Assembly (NCBI RefSeq): GCF_040195635.1
Contig: NZ_JBEFTX010000010.1
Span: forward strand, 1 to 64,000
Length of the DNA stretch: 64,000 nt
Origin: Thermasporomyces sp040195635
Lineage (GTDB): Bacteria > Actinomycetota > Actinomycetes > Propionibacteriales > Actinopolymorphaceae
Direction: 5' to 3'
Shown here: in pieces, positions 7,315 to 15,658 of the stretch
Layout of the letters: the number at the start of each line of letters is the position of its first letter
Position numbering within the stretch: position 1 is the first letter of the stretch
Position numbers and translations under genes: made by a program
The notes under the pieces: model-generated
Told to the model about the DNA's origin: nothing
Seen by the model: only the letters and a program-made list of their open reading frames with translations
The model's database searches: none

Positions 7315-8907
7315 ATGCCTGTCGAAGTCGTCGACGCGGTGGTGGTCGGCGCCGGCCCGAACGGGCTCGTCGCCGCCAACGTGCTGGCCGATGCCGGCTG
7401 GGAGGTCGTCGTGCTGGAGGCGACCGACGAAGCCGGCGGGGGCGTCCGTAGCGCCGAGCTCACCGCGCCCGGGTTCGTCAACGACGTGTGCAGCGCGTTC
7501 TATCCGCTGAGCGTGGCGTCGCCGCACATCACGTCGCTGGAGCTGGGGAAGTACGGCCTGACCTGGCGGCACGCTCCGGCCGTCCTCGCCCACATCCTGC
7601 CCGACGGTCGCTGCGCGGTGATGTCGCGGGACGTCGCCGCCACGGCCGCGTCCGTCGCGGAGTTCGCGGCCACGGACGGCGCCGCCTGGGAGCGGGAGTT
7701 CGCCCGCTGGATGCGGATCCGCGACGACCTGGTGCAGTCGCTGTTGCGACCCTTCCCGCCGGTACGCCCGGCCGCCCGGCTGCTGCGTACGCTCGGCGCC
7801 GCCGATGCCCTGCGGCTGGCCCGGCTCGGCATCATGCCGGCGCGGCGGCACGTGCAGGAGTGCTTCGAGGGCGAAGGCGCACAGCTGTTGATGGCCGGGT
7901 GCGCGCTCCACACCGACCTCGGACCCGACCACGCCGGCAGTGCGGTGTTCGGCTGGTTGCTGGCGATGCTCGGGCAGGACGTCGGGTTTCCGGTTCCCGA
8001 GGGCGGCGCCAGCCGGATCACCGAGGCACTCGTCCGCCGGTTCACCGAACGGGGCGGCCGGGTGGATCGCGGCCGGGCCGTCCACGACGTGCTCGTCGCT
8101 GGTGGCCGGGCGCTCGGGGTCCGTGACGCCGGGGGCGGGCTGGTCCGGGCCCGGCGGGCGGTGCTCGCCGACGTACCCGCACCGACGCTCTACCGCTCCC
8201 TCGTGGGTGCCGGCCACCTGCCCGCCCGGCTGGTCGACGACCTGGACCGGTTCGAGTGGGACTACGCCACGATCAAGATCGACTGGGCACTCTCCGGTCC
8301 GATCCCGTGGACGGCCCGCGCGGCGGCGGGCGCCGGGACAGTGCACCTCGGAGCCGACCTGGAGGGCCTCGTCGGTTTCGGTTCGGACCTGTCCCGCCGG
8401 CGGATACCCGAGCAGCCGTTCATCCTGCTCGGGCAGATGACCACCGCAGACCCGACCCGATCGCCAGCCGGAACCGAGGCGGTGTGGGCGTACACCCATG
8501 TCCCTCGTGGCGGGCGGTGGGACGCGGGCCGGCTGGTCCAGTTCGCCGAACGCATCGAAGGGGTCATCGACCGGCACGCGCCCGGCTTCTCCGGGCGGAT
8601 CCTCGAGCGGTACCTCGCCGGGCCGGAGCAGCTCGTGGCGCACAACCCGAGCCTCGTCGGCGGCGCGATCAACGCGGGGACGTCGGCGCTGCACCAGCAG
8701 CTGGTGTTCAGGCCCGTGCCGGGTCTCGCCCGGACCGACACACCGATCGACCGGCTCTACCTCGCGAGCGCGTCCGCGCACCCGGGCGGAGCCGTCCATG
8801 GCGCGGCAGGCGCGAACGCCGCCCGCGCCGCGCTGGTCCGGTCCGGTATCGCCGGTGGTGTGTACGCGGCGACGATCCGCGCCGGTCATCGCCTCATCTA
8901 CAACTGA
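7315..8907 (+). CDS. NAD(P)/FAD-dependent oxidoreductase, phytoene desaturase-like
   Basis: Translation from the ATG at 7315, five bases after a GGAAAGGG ribosome site, gives 530 residues. The N-terminal dinucleotide motif is VVVGAGPNGLVAANVLADAG, followed by VLEATDEAGGGVRS. The C-terminus has the second FAD-contact motif in LYLASASAHPGGAVHGAAGANAA. This matches the large family of uncharacterised actinobacterial phytoene dehydrogenase-like proteins. No carotenoid genes are nearby, so a carotenoid role is not supported. Confidence 0.85.
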   Translation: MPVEVVDAVVVGAGPNGLVAANVLADAGWEVVVLEATDEAGGGVRSAELTAPGFVNDVCSAFYPLSVASPHITSLELGKYGLTWRHAPAVLAHILPDGRCAVMSRDVAATAASVAEFAATDGAAWEREFARWMRIRDDLVQSLLRPFPPVRPAARLLRTLGAADALRLARLGIMPARRHVQECFEGEGAQLLMAGCALHTDLGPDHAGSAVFGWLLAMLGQDVGFPVPEGGASRITEALVRRFTERGGRVDRGRAVHDVLVAGGRALGVRDAGGGLVRARRAVLADVPAPTLYRSLVGAGHLPARLVDDLDRFEWDYATIKIDWALSGPIPWTARAAAGAGTVHLGADLEGLVGFGSDLSRRRIPEQPFILLGQMTTADPTRSPAGTEAVWAYTHVPRGGRWDAGRLVQFAERIEGVIDRHAPGFSGRILERYLAGPEQLVAHNPSLVGGAINAGTSALHQQLVFRPVPGLARTDTPIDRLYLASASAHPGGAVHGAAGANAARAALVRSGIAGGVYAATIRAGHRLIYN

Positions 8908-8936
8908 CGTACGTACGGCAGGCGACCGGACGGGAC

Positions 8937-9395
8937 CTACGACGGACGGGAAGCGTGCGGGCCGCGCCCTTCGGCGAGGTCGACGAGCCGGTTCAGGCTC
9001 TCGTTGTTCCGGGGCCGGAACAACGTGGCCTGGGCGGCCTTCGGGAGCGACCTGAACGGCCCCTCCGCGATCTCCTCACCCATCGTGATCTCGCAGCCTC
9101 CGCTGTTTCGCGGATCGAGACGCACGCGGACCCGCGCTGCACCGACTGGCCAGATCCGGGCATGCACCTCGAGCAGGGAGTTGACCTCCATGGCGAGGAC
9201 CTCGGTCGCGTCCTGGATCACCAGAGGCCACGGTCCGACGTTGTGGTGGATCTGGCTGCCGACGGCCGGCCAGTCCGGGTCCACCTTCCGGATGTGGGAC
9301 GCACCCACCACCCAACTTGCGTACGACCAACCGTCCGCCAGCACCGCGAACACCCGTTCCGGCGACAACGACACTGTCCGGTTGACCTCAATCAT
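8937..9395 (-). CDS. SRPBCC (START-like) family protein
   Basis: A 152-residue protein starting at the ATG 9395 (AGGGTGG upstream); a GTG two codons earlier is possible. It opens with the family pattern IEVNRTVSLSPERVFAVLADGWSYASWVVG and has alternating beta strands with a C-terminal helix, the SRPBCC helix-grip fold that binds hydrophobic ligands. The ligand is unknown. It converges on the FAD oxidoreductase, and a functional tie to that gene is only suggestive. Confidence 0.8.
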   Translation of the reverse strand: MIEVNRTVSLSPERVFAVLADGWSYASWVVGASHIRKVDPDWPAVGSQIHHNVGPWPLVIQDATEVLAMEVNSLLEVHARIWPVGAARVRVRLDPRNSGGCEITMGEEIAEGPFRSLPKAAQATLFRPRNNESLNRLVDLAEGRGPHASRPS

Positions 9396-9401
9396 GTCCA
9401 C

Positions 9402-9713
9402 CCTCGCGGTGGTCGGAGCCGGCGGATCTCAGCCGGAGTCGGGCAGTACTGCACAGGCGACCTCCTTATGCGGGTACGAGCGCCCCTGCCCGCTGAGCCC
9501 GTCCACAAACGCTGTCGCCGCAGACCCGCCATGCCACGGCCCACGCTGCCGGACCCACCCCACGGCGGGGTTGTTCCGACACCGGTTCGAAGGGCCTCGC
9601 CAACCCGGACCAACACGGGCATACCGCAGCTGTTTGGCCGCAGGGTAACGCCAATCTGACCGGTTCATGGAGACCCTGTGACGTGCCGGAACCGTGCTGT
9701 ATCGTGTCCGGCC
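9402..9713. promoter_or_regulatory. Intergenic region with candidate promoter for 9714 gene
   Basis: This 312-bp gap holds no convincing gene. Near its right end TGTGAC (9677-9682) and TATCGT (9700-9705) are spaced by 17 bp, and the -10-like box ends eight bases before the ATG at 9714. There is no Shine-Dalgarno, so a leaderless or near-leaderless transcript is plausible. Confidence 0.35.
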
Positions 9714-11099
9714 ATGCGTCTGCTGGTGGGTCCCACATGTGCAGGAAAGTCCACGCTCATCGATCGCTGGAGCGAGTTCTTCCCGGGAAGTGATCCCGGC
9801 AAGGTCCACTTCGCCTTCGAGATCGGCGACCAGTCCGCAATACCGACCGGTGTCGATGACGTCGTGCACTACAACCTCCTTCGGGGCTACCGGCGTAAGG
9901 CACCGAAGGCGATCGGGACAAGTGTGAGTCCGCTGCTGCCCGAGTTCCTCGACGCCGCGGACGAGATCATCGTCGTGGGCGCCCCGCTGTCGGTGCTGGT
10001 GAAGCGCGGCGCGGGGCGGACGAACATCGAGCCCAGCCACGAACAGCACGCGCACCGGCAGTTCAACCAGGAGTTCTGGGGCGGCGTACTCATGTCGCGC
10101 CATCTGGCGCAGGTCTTCGAGCACCTCGCCCTCGACCTGGACCGCTTGGGCAAACCCTGCCGCTACCTGTGCTCCAACGGTGACCTGCATGAGGACTTCC
10201 GGGAGTTGTCACGCTGGGACTTTCCCCGGCTGGCTCTCGATGACGCGGAGGAGATGTGCAGGCGCGGGCATCCCGAGCCCGTCCTCGAGGTGAGCGAAAG
10301 CTCCTACCAGGCTGACTACCGCGAAGGCTCCGCCAGGTCGGCACGCTCGGCAACCATGGCGCGGGCACTGCGGATGCCGGTGGACGGCAAGCGCGTGCTG
10401 GACATCGGATGCGCCGAGGGTGCCGCCGCGTTGAGCGCCCACCGGATGGGGGCGAAGGTCACGGCGATCGAGCCGTGGGGGCGCAGGTTCGAGCAGGCGA
10501 AGGCGATCGCGAAGGCACTGGACAGCAAGATCGACCTGCGCAACGTCACCCTGGACGGCCTTTCCGAGCCACCGAACTCCTTCCACGTCGTCCTTGCCCT
10601 CAACGTCATTCACCACCAACCGGATCCGTTCGCGTTCGTCCAGCGCGTGGCCGACCTCGCGTCGTCCCACCTGGTGCTGGAATATCCGGGCATCAACGAC
10701 CGCAGGTTCAGGTCGACGTTCGACCACGAGGGTGACCTCCCGGAGGAGCTTCCGCTGATCGGCGTGAGCACCGTGAAGCAGGACCAGACCTTCGTCTTCA
10801 ACCCGGCCAGTCTCGAGAGGTACCTGCTCGACACCCTGGCCATCTTCGGCAAGCACGAACTCATTCCTTCGCCGAAACCGAACCGGTGGATCTCTGTCTT
10901 CTCGCAGAAGAAGCCTTCGGCACGAGGGAAGGCGGGACAGGACTCACGCCCGGACCCGGAGTCCGCAACGCGCGCCGACGAGGTCATCCAGCTCAGGGAT
11001 GCCCTGCGCAAGATGCAGCGGAGCCGGTCGTGGCGCCTGACCGCCCCACTGCGCCAAGCCAAGACCGGCCTGCGCCGAGTCAAGCGCCGGTTGGGGTAA
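9714..11099 (+). CDS. P-loop kinase and SAM-dependent methyltransferase fusion protein
   Basis: A 461-residue protein starting at ATG 9714. Residues 6-14 (GPTCAGKST) are a Walker A loop, and residues 1-180 look like a small nucleotide or zeta-toxin-like kinase. Residues 227-238 (LDIGCAEGAAAL) are methyltransferase motif I, with IEPWG and LALNVIHHQPDP downstream for SAM binding. The C-terminus (about 434-447) carries RSRSWRLTAPLR, a signature recalled from tails of actinobacterial cell-surface glycosyltransferases and sulfotransferases. The protein may phosphorylate and methylate a surface glycan or lipid precursor; that is inference. It converges on a sulfotransferase, with the 22-bp repeats between them. 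Confidence 0.75.
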   Translation: MRLLVGPTCAGKSTLIDRWSEFFPGSDPGKVHFAFEIGDQSAIPTGVDDVVHYNLLRGYRRKAPKAIGTSVSPLLPEFLDAADEIIVVGAPLSVLVKRGAGRTNIEPSHEQHAHRQFNQEFWGGVLMSRHLAQVFEHLALDLDRLGKPCRYLCSNGDLHEDFRELSRWDFPRLALDDAEEMCRRGHPEPVLEVSESSYQADYREGSARSARSATMARALRMPVDGKRVLDIGCAEGAAALSAHRMGAKVTAIEPWGRRFEQAKAIAKALDSKIDLRNVTLDGLSEPPNSFHVVLALNVIHHQPDPFAFVQRVADLASSHLVLEYPGINDRRFRSTFDHEGDLPEELPLIGVSTVKQDQTFVFNPASLERYLLDTLAIFGKHELIPSPKPNRWISVFSQKKPSARGKAGQDSRPDPESATRADEVIQLRDALRKMQRSRSWRLTAPLRQAKTGLRRVKRRLG

Positions 11100-11102
11100 T
11101 CC

Positions 11103-11168
11103 CTGCCGTCACGGCAGATAGAACCCACCGTGACGGTAGCTAGGTCCCACTGTCACGGCAGGACAGCC
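11103..11168. repeat. Three tandem 22-bp repeats, each with a dyad
   Basis: Units at 11103-11124, 11125-11146 and 11147-11168 share the core GT-S-ACGG. Dyad centres lie at 11110, 11132 and 11154, exactly 22 bp apart. The first dyad, CTGCCGTCACGGCAG, is a perfect odd palindrome; the second (ACCGTGACGGT) is shorter and perfect; the third is imperfect. They fill the space between two converging stops. A bidirectional terminator or a protein-binding array are the obvious options. Confidence 0.75.
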
Positions 11169-11175
11169 CTCCGCG

Positions 11176-12051
11176 TCAGGTCAGGTAGCCCCACGAGCGG
11201 GCGTACGGTCTGACTTCTTCAGGAACTTCTGCGGGGTCGGGGAGCGGACGCCCTTCCTGGATCCGGCCGCTGCGAATCTTGCTGCTCCAGTCGCCGATGA
11301 ACGGCCGGAACTTGCCATGCTTGCTCTGGCCGTAGTCCAGCATGCGGGGATCCCATCGGATACCCAGGAAGTGGCAGATCTCCTTCGTCACGCGCGCGGG
11401 GTCGTCGGTCAGGTCCTCGTACCGGACGACGAGCCCGGGTAGGGCCTGCTTCGCGGCCTCCACGCCCTTGAGGTAGGTCAGCGCCTCGTTGATCGTCGGC
11501 TCCAGCTCGCGGTCTGGCCTGGTCTCCATCAGTGACGCGACGATCGAGGCCGGATGGCGTAGCAGGAAGATGAAACGGGCGTTCGGCCAGCAGGCGGCCA
11601 ACCGTTCGTACACGTTGGCGTTGCCGGGAGTCTTGTCCACGAAGATCCGCTTGCCGCTGCGGGACAGCTCGTGGTGCAGGACGCGATCCCAGAGCAGGTG
11701 CTCCAGCTCGTCCTTGTCGATGCCGAGTTCCTTGAACGCGATCTCGGCGTAGCGCTTCTCGAACTCCACCCGCAGACAGCGAAGGTGGAGTTCGTGCGGG
11801 GCGCAGATGTCCGGGTGGGTGTTGAGGATCACCCGCAGCAGCGTCGAGCCGGACCGGACCGACGAGATCACGAACACCGGCGAGGGAACGAGCCTGCTCT
11901 TCGTCGACGCCTTTGCGACCGGCTTGGGTGACTGCCGCCTCCACCGGGACGACGCTCGGACCAACCTGCGGGCCCGCTTGGCCGTGTTGTACAGCCGTGG
12001 ATGGCGCGCAAGTCGCGCCCTGAGCTCGCCCCGTAACTGCGGCGACGTCAT
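11176..12051 (-). CDS. Sulfotransferase family protein
   Basis: A 291-residue PAPS-dependent sulfotransferase. The 5'-phosphosulfate loop is SSVRSGSTLL near residue 64, and the 3'-phosphate motif is FLLRHPASIVAS near residue 160. KTPGNANVYERL and RYEDLTDDPARV are typical of the Sulfotransfer_1/3 group. The N-terminal 45 residues are strongly basic, with no clear membrane helix. The substrate is probably a carbohydrate or lipid. Its convergence with the kinase/methyltransferase fusion suggests, without proving, a shared role in surface glycan decoration. Confidence 0.88.
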   Translation of the reverse strand: MTSPQLRGELRARLARHPRLYNTAKRARRLVRASSRWRRQSPKPVAKASTKSRLVPSPVFVISSVRSGSTLLRVILNTHPDICAPHELHLRCLRVEFEKRYAEIAFKELGIDKDELEHLLWDRVLHHELSRSGKRIFVDKTPGNANVYERLAACWPNARFIFLLRHPASIVASLMETRPDRELEPTINEALTYLKGVEAAKQALPGLVVRYEDLTDDPARVTKEICHFLGIRWDPRMLDYGQSKHGKFRPFIGDWSSKIRSGRIQEGRPLPDPAEVPEEVRPYARSWGYLT

Positions 12052-12297
12052 GAGGTTGCCTCGGCTTCCGCTCTGTTCACCAACCTGACGGTCAAGGGAT
12101 GGTAACGGTGATCACTGAAAAAGCCGAACCACGTAAGCGAGACGGCCAGATGCGGAAACTTCCACATCGACTGGTGGTCACCGCATGACTACCCGGAGCG
12201 GGCCCTCGCCGGGCCGATGTGGTCTCGGCGGCTGACGGCTCACCTCTTCTCTGCGGCAGCCTGCCCTTCGCCGCGTACGTTGGAAGGGTTTGACACG
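12052..12297. promoter_or_regulatory. Divergent intergenic region, sulfotransferase and aminopeptidase
   Basis: These 246 bp separate the start of the sulfotransferase (minus) from aminopeptidase N (plus). They must hold both promoters, but I see no clear -35/-10 pair, dyad or small gene. A GGAAG purine run about ten bases before 12298 can serve as the aminopeptidase ribosome site. Confidence 0.3.
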
Positions 12298-14970
12298 ATG
12301 GCGACCATGCCCACGTCGTTGACCCTCGCCGAGGCCCAGCGGCGTGCCCGGCTCGTGAACGTGCATGCGTACTCCGTCGATCTCGACTTCACCCGTGGCG
12401 AGGAGGTGTTCGGCTCCTCGACGGTGATCCGGTTCGGGTGCACCGAACCTGGTGCCGCGACCTTCGCAGAACTCCGGCCGGTCACGTTGCACAAGGCGGT
12501 ACTCAACGGTCGCGACCTGGATCCCGGCTCGCTGCGCGACGGCAGGCTGCCCCTCACCGACCTCGCGGCCAACAACGAGCTTCGCGTCGAGGCGGACATG
12601 CGCTACACCCGCACCGGCGAAGGCATGCACCGCTTCACCGATCCCGCCGACGGCGAGGTCTACGTCTACACGCAGTGCGCACCCGACGAGGCGCCGGGGG
12701 TCTTCGGTTGCTTCGACCAGCCCGACCTCAAGGCGCCCTTCGACATCGCCGTCACCGCACCAACGCACTGGACCGTGCTGAGCAACGGCGTGGCTGAGTC
12801 CAGCGCCAACGGGCGTTGGAGTTTCGCGACGACCCCGCCGATCAGCACCTATCTGGCCGTCGTGGTCGGCGGTGCGCTGCATTCGGTGCGTACGGAACAC
12901 GACGGTATCCCGCTCGGCCTGCACTGCCGGAAGTCGCTCGCACCTTCTCTCACAGCGGATTCGGAGGAGATCTTCGACATCACGAGGCGCAGCTTCGACC
13001 GGTACCACGAAACGTTCGCAGAGCGGTACGCCTTCGGCAAGTACGACCAGGCGTTCGTGCCCGAGCTCAACTGGGGTGCCGTCGAGAACCCTGCGTGTGT
13101 GACGTTCAGCGAGAACCACGTGTTCCGCGGGGCTGTCACCGACACCGAACGCCAGACCCGCGCCATCGTGATCGCGCACGAGTTGGCGCACATGTGGTTC
13201 GGCAACCTGGTCACGATGCGGTGGTGGGACGACCTGTGGCTCAACGAGTCGTTTGCCGAGTACATGGGCTACCAGGTGGTCACCGACACCGGTCTCATGC
13301 CCCATGCCTGGACCAGTTTCGCCGTTTCCCGCAAGCCCTGGGGATCCGACGCCGACCAGCGTGCCTCCACCCATCCCGTCGCGGCACAGCGCATCGACAA
13401 CGTGGCAGACGCACTGGTGAACTTCGACGGCATCTCCTACGCCAAGGGCGCCTCAGCCTTGCGGCAGCTGGTCGCGTGGGTCGGGGAGGAGGCCTTCCTG
13501 GCGGGTGTCAACGCACACTTCGCACGTCACCGCTTCGGCAACGCCGGGCTCGCCGACCTGGTTGACGCGCTCGCCCGGTCCAGTGGGCGTGACGTGCACG
13601 GGTGGACCGAGCGGTGGTTGCGGACGAGCGGCGTCGACACGATCCGCACGGAGCTGACCGACCGGAACGGCGCGGTGACCTCCGCCGACCTCATGCACAC
13701 CGGAAGTGGTGGCGGCAAGGAGGGCTTACGCCCGCACCGGATCGTGGTCGGTGCGTACGACCTGAGGAAGGACCACGCCGGTGTGCGCCAGCTGGTGCGG
13801 CGCGAACAGTTCGAGGCGGACCTTGCCGCCGACCCGGTGCCGGAGCAGCGTGGGGAGGATGCGCTCCGGTCCGCCCTCGCGCCGCTCGTGGGTGCGCGGC
13901 GTCCCGACCTGCTGGTCCTCAACGACGGCGATCGCAGCTACACGAAGGTACGCCTGGATCTTCGATCCTGGGCGACGGTCACGGAAGCGCTGTCCACCGT
14001 CGACGATGCGCTGACCCGGGCCCTGCTGTGGTCCATCGCCCGTGACATGGTGCGCGACGCGGAACTCCCGCCCGCCGAGTACATCAACCTCGTCGAAGCC
14101 CACCTCCCCGCCGAGCCCGTCGTCGCCATCGTCGAGGCCGTGCTGGCCTTCGCCAGGCACGAGGTCGCTGACCGTTACCTGGCACCGGACGGCCGCGCCG
14201 CCGCGCTTGGCACGTTGACCGGCGCCTGCCGCGCCATTCTCCGGCGTACGGCTCCCCCGCGTACGACTCCCCCGCGTACGACTCGCCGGCGTACGACTCT
14301 CCGGCGTACGACTCTCCGGCGTACGACAGGGAACGACGAGTACGACACCGGCGTAGGACTGGCCGCCCTCCGCGGGCTCATCGAGTCGGAGGAGACCGGC
14401 GGCGGTCTGGACGAGCTCCAAGGCTGGCTCGCGAACGAACGGATCCCCGGTGGTCCCGCCCTGGATCCCGAACTGCGCTGGCTGCTGCTGCGGCAGCTCT
14501 GCATCGCCGGTGCGGCCGGTGAGCCCGAGATCGCGGCGGAGCTGGAACGAGATCCCAGCGGTGTCGGCCAGCAGCGGGCGACCACCTGCCGCGCGGCCCT
14601 TCCGGACGGTGCGGCGAAGGAGCGCGCGTGGCGGCAGCTGTTCGCCGACGGCGAGCTGTCCAAGCAGCTCCTCGACGCCACGGCGTCCGGCTTCTGGCAA
14701 CCGAGTCAGCCGTCGTGGACGGCGGCCTTTGTCGAGCGGTACTTCGCCGAGGTCCCAAAAGCCGGGCGCCTCGGCCAGGCGGTGGCCGCCGCGCTCGGCC
14801 ACACGCTGTTTCCGGCCCACGCCGCGACGCCTGCGACCGTACGCCTCGCCGAGGAGTGCCTGGCCCGTGACGACCTCACGCCCACGCTGCGGCGATTCCT
14901 CGGTGACCGGCTCGACGATCTGCGCCGCGCCGTCAGGGTCCGCGCCGACAATGCACCGGAGGCCAGCTGA
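12298..14970 (+). CDS. pepN: Aminopeptidase N (M1 family metallopeptidase)
   Basis: An 890-residue cytosolic M1 aminopeptidase that removes N-terminal residues from peptides. The exopeptidase motif GAVEN is at 260-264, the zinc site HELAH at 294-298, and the third ligand Glu at 317 in NESFAEY, spaced 18 residues after the second His as expected. The length is normal for actinobacterial PepN. Residues 650-679 in the C-terminal helical domain are an in-frame expansion of a five-residue unit (RTTxx) encoded by six 15-bp repeats. The start at 12298 fits the family N-terminus (LTLAEAQRRARLV). Its stop overlaps the start of the esterase remnant. Confidence 0.93.
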   Translation: MATMPTSLTLAEAQRRARLVNVHAYSVDLDFTRGEEVFGSSTVIRFGCTEPGAATFAELRPVTLHKAVLNGRDLDPGSLRDGRLPLTDLAANNELRVEADMRYTRTGEGMHRFTDPADGEVYVYTQCAPDEAPGVFGCFDQPDLKAPFDIAVTAPTHWTVLSNGVAESSANGRWSFATTPPISTYLAVVVGGALHSVRTEHDGIPLGLHCRKSLAPSLTADSEEIFDITRRSFDRYHETFAERYAFGKYDQAFVPELNWGAVENPACVTFSENHVFRGAVTDTERQTRAIVIAHELAHMWFGNLVTMRWWDDLWLNESFAEYMGYQVVTDTGLMPHAWTSFAVSRKPWGSDADQRASTHPVAAQRIDNVADALVNFDGISYAKGASALRQLVAWVGEEAFLAGVNAHFARHRFGNAGLADLVDALARSSGRDVHGWTERWLRTSGVDTIRTELTDRNGAVTSADLMHTGSGGGKEGLRPHRIVVGAYDLRKDHAGVRQLVRREQFEADLAADPVPEQRGEDALRSALAPLVGARRPDLLVLNDGDRSYTKVRLDLRSWATVTEALSTVDDALTRALLWSIARDMVRDAELPPAEYINLVEAHLPAEPVVAIVEAVLAFARHEVADRYLAPDGRAAALGTLTGACRAILRRTAPPRTTPPRTTRRRTTLRRTTLRRTTGNDEYDTGVGLAALRGLIESEETGGGLDELQGWLANERIPGGPALDPELRWLLLRQLCIAGAAGEPEIAAELERDPSGVGQQRATTCRAALPDGAAKERAWRQLFADGELSKQLLDATASGFWQPSQPSWTAAFVERYFAEVPKAGRLGQAVAAALGHTLFPAHAATPATVRLAEECLARDDLTPTLRRFLGDRLDDLRRAVRVRADNAPEAS
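14245..14334 (+). repeat. In-frame 15-bp tandem repeat inside pepN
   Basis: CGTACG recurs at 14245, 14260, 14275, 14290, 14305 and 14320, each followed by RCTCyCC-type sequence, so the period is exactly 15 bp over six units. The unit encodes R-T-T/A plus two variable residues (PP, RR, LR). Because 15 is a multiple of three, copy number changes keep the gene in frame. Confidence 0.9.
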
Positions 14971-15558
14971 TGTCCCTCGCCGGTCGGGTGGAGCAACCCG
15001 TCCTTGACAGCCGCGTGCTCGCCTCGAATCTCCCGGGCGATCCCGAGCGGCGACATCTACTTCGAGTTCGGCTATCTCCCCGATCTCGCCAAGCTGCACG
15101 CGAACCTGCAACGTTTCGGCGGCCTCGACCGCTACATCGAGAAGATTCCGGAGATCAAACCGAAGACACATGATCCGTTCTTCTCCGTACTCGGCATGCT
15201 CTGCTATGGCGCGGCCTTCGCGCCGAACCCCGAAGCCCACCGTGGTTTCGACCTGCCGATCGACCTGGAGACCGGTGCGCTCCGCCAGGACGTCTGGGAG
15301 CGCTGGCTGGCGTGGGATCCGGTCCGGCTCATCGACCGGCCCGAGTACCAGCGGGCGTGGCGCGGGCTTCGCCACCTCTACCTCCACGTCGGGTTGTGGA
15401 ACGAGCTGAACTTCCAGATCGGTACGCGGGTAATGGCGGGAAAGCTTGCCGAGCTGGGAATCCCGGCCGACGTGGAGTACTTCGACGACGGCCACATGGA
15501 CGTGTCCTACCGCTACGACATCTCCCTCCCACGCCTGGAGGCGGCCCTCCGCGCCTAG
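14970..15558 (+). pseudogene. Esterase-family (alpha/beta hydrolase) pseudogene with internal deletion
   Basis: Two parts of one esterase lie in different frames. From 14970 a frame encodes MSLAGRVEQPVLDSRVLASN up to PGDPER, the normal start of this family. From about 15046 a second frame encodes SGDIYFEFGYLPDL and then the C-terminal half with RWLAWDPVRL and the terminal His region DDGHMDVSYRY. The central core, including the nucleophile-serine elbow, is missing, about half the usual length. A frame-disrupting deletion near 15045-15050 explains this. The remnant directly follows aminopeptidase N (1-bp overlap), so an intact copy was probably cotranscribed. Confidence 0.75.
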
Positions 15559-15658
15559 TCCGCTGCCTTCGACGGATAACCGCCTTTACGCCCAGCGGTC
15601 CTCTGCTGTCAGCGGATCTGGTGGACAGTGTGTCCGCCGGTCGTCAACCCTTGCCTCC

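Noticed and set aside
11103..11168. 22-bp repeats as a CRISPR array
   Set aside because: Only three contiguous imperfect units, no spacers and no cas genes.
13726..15495. 589-codon minus-strand frame opposite pepN and the esterase remnant
   Set aside because: Antisense shadow. Its repetitive ESRTPESRT segment is merely the complement of the 15-bp repeat in pepN.
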